Source: Erythrobacteraceae bacterium (GTDB taxonomy: Bacteria > Pseudomonadota > Alphaproteobacteria > Sphingomonadales > Sphingomonadaceae). From it: a DNA stretch of 45,708 nucleotides. Below are positions 40,000-45,708 of this stretch, in pieces. Below the pieces are notes generated by a model. The model was given only the letters and a program-made list of their open reading frames with translations, was not told where the DNA came from and did no database searches. A program made the translations under genes and the position numbers. The stretch spans positions 1 to 45,708 of the forward strand of contig JAIYEK010000294.1 in the NCBI GenBank assembly GCA_027487015.1, written 5' to 3'. Each line of letters begins with the position of its first letter. Within the stretch, counting starts at the first letter, position 1.

Positions 40000-41991
40000 A
40001 TGAGCTTTCAGTCGCCCGTCGTCCCGCATGCCGAAACCCTGTGGGCGCCGGTGCCGCCGGCATCGCCCAGTCTGCCGCAGGACGATACCCCGGCGCAGCA
40101 GGCCGAACGTGCGGCGCAGCTCGCGGCGACCCAGCAGGCCTATGTGTGGGACGATGAAGTGCCGACACTCCCCGGCGTGCCGCTGGCGAAGTCCGTCCCG
40201 CTCGACAACCTGCCGACGCTCCAATGGTGGGGCCTCCTGATCGGCATCAGCCTCAAGATCGTGCGCAATGCACTCGCCGTGAAGCTGGGCGGCGTGGATC
40301 GCGGCGAGCTCGATTCCCCGCGCGCCAAATACGAAGCCTTGCAAGCCGAGTGCGATGCGATCGAAGCCTCGACCGCCGCACTGGTTGCCCCAGCCGCCGT
40401 GCCCGCTCCGGCGCATGAAAGCTTCCTCGGCCATCTCGTCGGCGATCTCGAGGCGGCGGTGGCGCGGGTGGAATACGACGCGCGCATCGCGACGCTGAAG
40501 GCGCACAAGGCCCGCCTTGAGGAACTAATGAAGGTGGACGACGCGCAGGGCCTCGGCAGCAGCGTGCCCGCCAGCCTCGACGCCTATCGCGCATTGTTCG
40601 ACACCCTGCCGGTGCCGGGGATCGCGTGGAATTTCCAAGATGACGGCGAATTTGCCGCGCTGCGGGTGCAGGGCCCCAACGCGATGCTGATCGCGGCGGC
40701 GGGCGACACGCTGCCCGCCAACTTCCCTCTCTCAGAGGCGCAATATGCCGCGGTCGTCAACGGCGACACGCTCGCCGACGCTTTGGCCGAGGGCCGCCTG
40801 TTCATGCTCGACTATGCCGTGCTCGCCACGCTTCAGGCGGGCAGCTGGGGCGGGCTTGCCAAGTATGCGTGGCAGCCGCTGGCGCTGTTCGCGGTGCCGC
40901 CGGGGGGATCGAGCCTTGTGCCGGTCGCCATCCAGTGCGGCCAGGATCCCGAGGAGTGGCCGATCTTCACCCCCTCGGTGGCCCAAGCCGACCTGTGGGG
41001 CTGGGAGATGGCCAAGCTCATCGTGCAGGTCGCCGACGGCAATTATCACGAACTCGTCGCCCACCTCGGGCGCACGCACTTGGTGATCGAGGGCGTCGCG
41101 ATGGCGACCCATCGCCACCTCGCGACCGTCCACCCGGTGTGGGCGCTGCTGGTGCCGCATTTCGAAGGCACGCTGTTCATCAACGAGGCCGCCGCAGTCT
41201 CACTGATCGCGCCCGATGGCCCGATCGACCACATCTTCGCCGGCACAATCCATTCGACGCAGGAGCTGGCGGTCGCGGCGCGGCTCGATTTCGATTTCAC
41301 CGCCAAGATGCTCCCCCACGATCTCGCCGCGCGCGGGGTCGGGCCGGGCTCGACGCTCGCGGACTTCCCCTACCGCGACGATGGCCTCTTGGTGTGGGAA
41401 GCGATCCACGGCTGGGTGCGCGGCTATATCGGGCTCTACTATGCGAGCGATGCCGATGTGCTGGCCGATACCGAGCTTGCCGCTTGGGCGGCCTGCGTGT
41501 CGGGCGAGGCGAAGGTCAAGGGCTTCGGGCCGATCGAGAGCATCGCCGCGCTGGTCGATGCCTGCACCATGATCCTGTTCACCGCGAGCGCGCAGCACGC
41601 CGCGGTCAACTTCCCGCAGAAGGACATCATGGCCTTTGCTCCTGCCGTCACCGGCGCGGGCTGGCAGAGCGCGCCCGCATCGCAAGGCGGGCAGGACAAG
41701 GCCGGCTGGCTCGCCATGATGCCGCCGATGGCGCTGGCGCTGGAGCAATTGAACGTGCTCGAGCTACTCGGCTCGCTCCATTACCGCGCGCTCGGCGATT
41801 ATCGCAGCACCAACTGGCCCTATGCGCCGTGGTTCGCCGATCCCAAGGTGACCGCGCCCGAAGGCCCGCTTCCGGTGTTCCAGGCACAGCTGAAGAGCAT
41901 CGACGCGCGCATCGACGCGCGCAATGCCGAGCGGCTGCGCCCTTACCCCTATCTCCAGCCGAGCCTGATCCCGACCAGCATCAACATTTGA
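40000..41991 (+). CDS. Bacterial lipoxygenase
   Basis: The 663-aa protein is a non-heme iron lipoxygenase that would insert dioxygen into polyunsaturated fatty acids. Iron-ligand regions are visible: HELVAHLGRTHLVIEGVAMATHRHL near residues 350-375, and a later histidine in SAQHAAVNFPQ near 530. The polypeptide ends in isoleucine (TSINI), the usual C-terminal iron ligand. Start ATG 40000 has AAGGAG 7 nt upstream; the track's 39973 start precedes that site. No signal peptide is obvious. It lies just outside attR and is probably a chromosomal gene. Bacterial lipoxygenases are scattered in distribution. Confidence 0.9.
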   Translation: MSFQSPVVPHAETLWAPVPPASPSLPQDDTPAQQAERAAQLAATQQAYVWDDEVPTLPGVPLAKSVPLDNLPTLQWWGLLIGISLKIVRNALAVKLGGVDRGELDSPRAKYEALQAECDAIEASTAALVAPAAVPAPAHESFLGHLVGDLEAAVARVEYDARIATLKAHKARLEELMKVDDAQGLGSSVPASLDAYRALFDTLPVPGIAWNFQDDGEFAALRVQGPNAMLIAAAGDTLPANFPLSEAQYAAVVNGDTLADALAEGRLFMLDYAVLATLQAGSWGGLAKYAWQPLALFAVPPGGSSLVPVAIQCGQDPEEWPIFTPSVAQADLWGWEMAKLIVQVADGNYHELVAHLGRTHLVIEGVAMATHRHLATVHPVWALLVPHFEGTLFINEAAAVSLIAPDGPIDHIFAGTIHSTQELAVAARLDFDFTAKMLPHDLAARGVGPGSTLADFPYRDDGLLVWEAIHGWVRGYIGLYYASDADVLADTELAAWAACVSGEAKVKGFGPIESIAALVDACTMILFTASAQHAAVNFPQKDIMAFAPAVTGAGWQSAPASQGGQDKAGWLAMMPPMALALEQLNVLELLGSLHYRALGDYRSTNWPYAPWFADPKVTAPEGPLPVFQAQLKSIDARIDARNAERLRPYPYLQPSLIPTSINI

Positions 41992-42004
41992 GCTGAGCAA
42001 ACGC

Positions 42005-43426
42005 TCAAGAGAGCGTGACCTTCTCCTTGGAGAATTCCAGCCGGGTCGTCAGCAGCGCGCGGAAGGCGTTGTAGCCGCCGGTGCCGGGGAAGAAGGCGTG
42101 GAAGAACAGCTGGGGCTTGCCATCAAGCCCCGGCGCGACCGAGGCGTGGCCCGGCGCCCACCACGTCTTCACGGACTTCAGCAGCGGCCCCTCCTGCTTC
42201 ACATAGGGCCCGAGCGGGTGGTCAGCGACCGCGACGCCGATGCCATAGGCGGGCGTACCGAAATCGTTGCCCGCATAGAACAGCCAGTAGCGCCCCTCCT
42301 GCCGCGTCACCCACGGGCCTTCGATCAGATGGCCTTCCCATTCCTGGTCATTGCTCAGCACGATGGTGTCGGTGCCGAGGAGGTTGCCTGCTTCGTCAAG
42401 GCGCTGGGCGTGGATCGGGGTGCTCATCGCATCGACGATGAAGGCGGCCTCGTCGACTTCCGACAGCACGCCCTTCACCTGCTCCCAGTTGTCGAGCACC
42501 GCCTCGATCATCGGCTGCATCAGGAAGAAGCGTTCCATCGGGCGCCGCCCGTTGGCCCAGGGCTGGACCGCAGCGGCAAAGCGCGCGGTGAGGCGGTCGG
42601 CCTCGTGGGTGAAGAGCCGGTCGACGAGGTCGGGGCGGCGACGCAGCAGCCCTGCCAGCGGGCGCGGCCAGACGCCGTTGGTGTCGCGCTTCCAGAACAG
42701 GTAGCGATCGCCATTGGCGTCGATGAAGATGTGGCTGTCGATCACCCCGCCGCTCAGCATCGGCTGCAAGGGGTCGTCGGGGTAATTGGTGGTGTTGATC
42801 GCAAAACCCGCCACCAGCGGATGGCCCAGATCGGTCCACGGACCCGTGGGGTGCGGCGCCTTGGCAAGGCCGATGGCAAGCGCGTTGGAGCGTTGGCGGG
42901 CGGTGTAGACCAGCCAGTATTCGTCGCCGACCTTGGCCATTTCCGGCGCCCAGTAATCGCCGATGGAGCGGCCGTGCGCGGTCCATTCGGGCGCCTCGCC
43001 TTCGGGGAAAACGAAGCCTTCATGGCTCCAGCTTTCGAGATCGTGCGAGTGGAGGATCGGGAAGGCATCGAGCGCATCATTGGAGGTTGCGACCAGCCAG
43101 TAGCCGTCCTCGGTCTTGAGCACCGCAGGGTCGCCGTAGCCTGCGGTGGTGCGGGGCGAGAGGTTGTCGAGGATCAGCGGACGCCAGTCAGGCTCCGGCC
43201 CATCGATGGGCACGGGCTTGTGTCCGGCGGGCGCACGAGTGCCGAAATCGCGGGCAAGCTCGCTGAAAAACACCGCGTAGTGGTTATGCTGGCCGGTGGG
43301 GATGCGGTAGCTGTGGGTCTTCCCACCCAGCGTCACGGTGAAGCGCGTCGCGATGCCTTCGGCAACGGGTTCGACCTCGAACGACGGAATGAGGTCAGCG
43401 TCGGCGGGGGAGGCGATATCGTGCAT
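42005..43426 (-). CDS. GH43-like glycoside hydrolase
   Basis: The 473-aa protein has the five-bladed propeller signatures of GH43 enzymes: [21 protein letters not shown] (putative catalytic base Asp), [21 protein letters not shown] (second Asp), and [22 protein letters not shown] (catalytic acid Glu). GH43 enzymes release arabinose or xylose from plant or algal polysaccharides. No signal peptide is seen, suggesting cytoplasmic action on imported oligosaccharides. ATG 43426 (MHDIAS) is favoured over 43516; a GAGAGA lies about 6 nt upstream. It is divergent from the PhyH gene and near a sugar importer. Confidence 0.8.
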   Translation of the reverse strand: MHDIASPADADLIPSFEVEPVAEGIATRFTVTLGGKTHSYRIPTGQHNHYAVFFSELARDFGTRAPAGHKPVPIDGPEPDWRPLILDNLSPRTTAGYGDPAVLKTEDGYWLVATSNDALDAFPILHSHDLESWSHEGFVFPEGEAPEWTAHGRSIGDYWAPEMAKVGDEYWLVYTARQRSNALAIGLAKAPHPTGPWTDLGHPLVAGFAINTTNYPDDPLQPMLSGGVIDSHIFIDANGDRYLFWKRDTNGVWPRPLAGLLRRRPDLVDRLFTHEADRLTARFAAAVQPWANGRRPMERFFLMQPMIEAVLDNWEQVKGVLSEVDEAAFIVDAMSTPIHAQRLDEAGNLLGTDTIVLSNDQEWEGHLIEGPWVTRQEGRYWLFYAGNDFGTPAYGIGVAVADHPLGPYVKQEGPLLKSVKTWWAPGHASVAPGLDGKPQLFFHAFFPGTGGYNAFRALLTTRLEFSKEKVTLS

Positions 43427-43480
43427 GGGCATTCTCTCTGGAGGCTCTCGCCAAGACGGGTCCCGGCTGCTAAATCTGAT

Positions 43481-43491
43481 TTGTATGATAA
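43481..43491 (+). promoter_or_regulatory. TTGTATGATAA motif, candidate shared operator (copy 1)
   Basis: The motif lies in the 79-bp divergent gap between the GH43-like and PhyH genes. It matches TTGTATTATAA upstream of the ABC transporter at 10 of 11 positions. A common carbohydrate regulator could bind both. Confidence 0.4.
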
Positions 43492-43505
43492 TTTCAGAGG
43501 TGGCA

Positions 43506-44342
43506 ATGGCAAGCACTTTCGATGCTCCGGACCGCTACGACGCCGGGGCGATCATGGGAGGGCTCTATGGTGAGGGCATCATCGGGCTGGCAGGCGCCTT
43601 CGACCCGTCGCTCGCCGACCGGCTCTATGCCGAGATCATGGCGATTTTCACCGAAGTGAAGGACGTGCCCGGAGGCGCACTGCCACGCGGGCCGGCGCGC
43701 TGGTATGTTGAGATCCAGCCCGAGCGCCTGTCGGACTTCCCGGCGATCGCATCCCATCCCTGGTTCGTCGCGGTGTGCGAGGCCGTGCTCGGACAGGAAT
43801 ACCGGATCATCGAGGTCGGGTTCGACATCCCCTTCCCCGGCGCGGCCGACCAGCCCTGGCACCGCGATTTCGCCGAACCCGAAGCGACCACCGCCGGCCG
43901 CCGGCTCAACTCGCTCGCCTTCAACATTACCACCATCGACACGCGGCCCGACCACGGCCCCTTCGAGATCGCACCGGGGACTCAGTGGGACACCTTCGAG
44001 GGCTGTCCCATGGGCATGTTCCCCCCGGCCGACCTGTGGTCCCGCTACGAGGCGCGCGCGGCGAAGAGGCTCCCGCAGCGCGGCGACATCTCCGCCCGCT
44101 CGGCACTGACGGTGCATCGCGGCACCGCCAACCGCTCCGCCGAGCCGCGCCCTGTGCTGGTGATCGGGGTCGATGCGCCCGATGCCACCAACGGCGCGCA
44201 TCACGATCTTCAGGCGACCCCAGCCTACCTCGCCAGCCTGCCGCCGGTAGTGCGCGGCCACCTGCCCGCCCGCGTGGTCGACGCCCTCACGCCGGTGGTG
44301 CAGAACCATGTTATAGATGGCCTGCTGGCCCCCGCGTATTGA
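43506..44342 (+). CDS. Phytanoyl-CoA dioxygenase (PhyH) family protein
   Basis: The 278-aa protein is an Fe(II)/2-oxoglutarate dioxygenase by motif. HxD occurs in [11 protein letters not shown] (about residues 118-120), the distal histidine in [12 protein letters not shown], and a following arginine could bind 2-oxoglutarate. Start ATG 43506 has AGAGG 5 nt upstream; the track start at 43338 lies inside the divergent gene. It sits between a GH43-like gene and a sugar ABC transporter, so its substrate may be a modified sugar or associated metabolite, not a phytanoyl lipid. Confidence 0.85.
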   Translation: MASTFDAPDRYDAGAIMGGLYGEGIIGLAGAFDPSLADRLYAEIMAIFTEVKDVPGGALPRGPARWYVEIQPERLSDFPAIASHPWFVAVCEAVLGQEYRIIEVGFDIPFPGAADQPWHRDFAEPEATTAGRRLNSLAFNITTIDTRPDHGPFEIAPGTQWDTFEGCPMGMFPPADLWSRYEARAAKRLPQRGDISARSALTVHRGTANRSAEPRPVLVIGVDAPDATNGAHHDLQATPAYLASLPPVVRGHLPARVVDALTPVVQNHVIDGLLAPAY

Positions 44343-44381
44343 TCCTTGGCCGAGCGTTGACCTGCCACTGCTTTTGCCTCA

Positions 44382-44397
44382 TTGTATTATAAATACT
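44382..44397 (+). promoter_or_regulatory. TTGTATTATAA motif, candidate shared operator (copy 2)
   Basis: This AT-rich site contains the short palindrome GTATT-ATA-AATAC and lies just upstream of the transporter ribosome binding site AGAGGA. It pairs with the copy before the PhyH gene. It could also serve as a -10 region. Confidence 0.4.
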
Positions 44398-44414
44398 ATA
44401 AAAGAGGATTGCCC

Positions 44415-45512
44415 TTGCCCGGTCTCGGCCTGATCGACGTCTGCAAATCCTATGGCGATGTGCCGGTGCTGGAGCGCGTGTCGCTCAGCGTGGCCCCACG
44501 CGAATTTATCGCCTTCCTCGGGCCCTCAGGCAGCGGCAAGTCCACTCTGCTGCGGATCATCGCCGGGCTGGAGACGCCTGATTCGGGCGAGGTATGGCTG
44601 GATGGCACGCGCATCGATCCGCTTGCCCCCGGCGCGCGCGGGATCGCGATGGTGTTCCAGCACTACGCGCTCTACCCGCACATGACGGTGCGCGAGAACA
44701 TGGCCTTCGGGCTGCGCAATGCAGGCGTGGCAAAGGACGAGATCACCCGGCGGATCGCGCAGGCGGCCGACATTCTCGAGATCGGCGAACAGCTCGACAA
44801 GAAGCCGGGGCAGATGTCGGGCGGGCAGCGCCAGCGGGTCGCGATCGGGCGGGCGATCGTCAAGCAGCCGCGATTGTTCCTGCTCGACGAGCCGCTTTCC
44901 AACCTCGATGCCGCGCTGCGCGGGCGGACGCGGGTTGAGCTGGCGCAGCTGCGCCAACGCGTTGACGCGGCGCTGATCATGGTGACGCACGATCAGGCCG
45001 AGGCGATGACGCTCGCCGACCGGATCGTCATTCTCGATAATTGCTGCATCCAGCAGGTCGGCACGCCTGCCGAGGTCTATGCCCGCCCCGCCAACGCTTT
45101 CGTCGCGCGCTTCGTCGGCTCCCCGCCGATGGCGATGCTGCCGGGGACGGTTGCGGGGGCCGAGGGCGAGCGGGTGCAGGTGAGGCTTGCGCAAGGCATG
45201 ATCCTGGAGACTGCCGTCCCCGCAGGCGGGCTGGTGGCCGGGACCGAGGTCGAGGTGGGACTGCGGCCCGAACACGTGCGCCTCGCCGCGCCGGGCGAAG
45301 GCGGAGCGGCGGCGCAGGTCGAGCTGGTCGAGCGGCTGGGTGACCGCACCTTCATCTACGCCCGGCTTTCAGGCGGCGCCGAGATCATCGCGCTCGAACC
45401 CGGTTTCGGCACGGTGCGGCCGGGCGACGCGGTGGCGCTCGCCATTGATGGCGAGGCGGCGCACATCTTCACCGCAGGGGGCGCGGCCCACCATCCAGAG
45501 CCGAGGGCATGA
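44415..45512 (+). CDS. Sugar ABC transporter ATP-binding protein (UgpC/MsmK-like)
   Basis: The 365-aa protein energises carbohydrate import. Walker A GPSGSGKST, Q-loop FQHYALYPHMTV, signature MSGGQRQRVAIGRAI, Walker B LFLLDEPLSNLD and switch His MVTHDQAEAM are all intact. The C-terminal part (about 235-365) is an MOBE/TOBE-like regulatory domain of the MalK/UgpC group. TTG 44415 is preferred since AGAGGA lies 6 nt upstream; the track's 44382 start runs through the AT-rich promoter. It overlaps the permease start (ATGA). Confidence 0.92.
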   Translation: MPGLGLIDVCKSYGDVPVLERVSLSVAPREFIAFLGPSGSGKSTLLRIIAGLETPDSGEVWLDGTRIDPLAPGARGIAMVFQHYALYPHMTVRENMAFGLRNAGVAKDEITRRIAQAADILEIGEQLDKKPGQMSGGQRQRVAIGRAIVKQPRLFLLDEPLSNLDAALRGRTRVELAQLRQRVDAALIMVTHDQAEAMTLADRIVILDNCCIQQVGTPAEVYARPANAFVARFVGSPPMAMLPGTVAGAEGERVQVRLAQGMILETAVPAGGLVAGTEVEVGLRPEHVRLAAPGEGGAAAQVELVERLGDRTFIYARLSGGAEIIALEPGFGTVRPGDAVALAIDGEAAHIFTAGGAAHHPEPRA

Positions 45513-45708
45513 CGGCGGGTTTGCGCGACCGGCTGGCGGGTTACGCCTTCGTCGGGCCGTTCCTGCTGGTCTATGCCGCGGTGATGATAGTGCCGCTGGT
45601 GATGGGCCTCGTCATCAGCCTCCACCGCGCCGACCTGTTCGGGCGGCGCGAGTGGGTGGGGCTCGCCAATTACAGCGAGGCGCTGGGCGATCCGGTGCTG
45701 CATCAGGC
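45509..45708 (+). CDS. Sugar ABC transporter permease, MalF/UgpA-like (partial, cut by window end)
   Basis: The frame opens at ATG 45509 in an ATGA overlap with the ATPase gene and runs to the window end. It is not in the ORF track because it has no stop here. The 66 visible residues (RLAGYAFVGPFLLVYAAVMIVPLVMGLVISL, then WVGLANYSEALGDPV) show the first transmembrane helix and the periplasmic FxGLxNYxxAL-type motif of binding-protein-dependent sugar permeases. Confidence 0.88.
   Translation, partial: MTAGLRDRLAGYAFVGPFLLVYAAVMIVPLVMGLVISLHRADLFGRREWVGLANYSEALGDPVLHQ

Noticed and set aside
39775-40506. 243-aa minus ORF spanning attR
   Set aside because: It crosses the island junction and the lipoxygenase start and has no motif, so it arises by chance.
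42098-43573. 491-aa plus-strand ORF opposite the GH43-like gene
   Set aside because: It has no recognisable domain, and the minus strand shows the GH43 catalytic blocks.
1-45708. CRISPR array or cas genes
   Set aside because: No regularly spaced repeats of 24-40 bp and no Cas motifs were seen. The only tandem array is the 12-bp in-frame repeat at 25299-25350.

Overview
The window looks like an alphaproteobacterial chromosome, probably from the Sphingomonadales. That guess rests on high GC, gene style and family content, not on a marker gene. It holds an almost complete, about 39.8 kb, integrated island next to an encoded-CCA tRNA-Ser(GCT). A 14-bp copy of the tRNA 3' end (attL 106-119) recurs at 39867-39880 (attR). 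A P4-type tyrosine integrase lies just inside attL. Both ends carry paired GTGGG(G/T)AA motifs 12 bp apart, probably integrase arm sites. The island has a MobF (TrwC/TraA-like) relaxase, a ribbon-helix-helix accessory protein and an inverted-repeat-rich oriT candidate, but no type IV secretion genes. It is therefore best read as an integrative and mobilizable element.

Layout: tRNA-Ser and attL (29-119); integrase and an unknown membrane protein (259-2432); RES/Xre toxin-antitoxin pair (2434-3437); AlpA-like regulator and small ORF (3623-4146); oriT candidate, accessory protein and relaxase (4147-8268); VapBC-like pair (8380-8996); orphan DUF2384 antitoxin-like gene (9128-9478). Then comes a minus-strand four-gene operon (9631-17964) with two giant STAND-like NTPases, each with an N-terminal restriction-endonuclease-like domain, and two small unknown proteins between them. 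A plus-strand triad follows (18252-21098): Xre-ASCH regulator, PIN-GNAT-PUA-like fusion and P-loop kinase. Next are a large serine recombinase translationally linked to two ParB-like genes (21384-24887) and a DNA-binding protein with an in-frame 12-bp repeat (24928-25554).

The right third (25644-39131) is a run of plus-strand genes: GIY-YIG-like nuclease, membrane-anchored J-like protein without HPD, GrpE-like protein, Hsp70 with a divergent coiled-coil C-terminus, MmeI-like type IIL restriction-modification enzyme, McrB with an EVE/PUA-like insert, and McrC. An orphan Phd-like antitoxin (39180-39479) precedes attR.

Right of attR the content is ordinary chromosome: a bacterial lipoxygenase, then a carbohydrate locus with a GH43-like hydrolase, a PhyH-type dioxygenase, and a sugar ABC transporter whose ATPase is complete and whose permease is cut by the window end.

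The strongest candidates for undescribed biology are the chaperone trio linked to restriction enzymes, the paired nuclease-STAND operon, and the Xre-ASCH / PIN-GNAT / kinase triad. The family calls come from motifs read by eye; no database search was possible.
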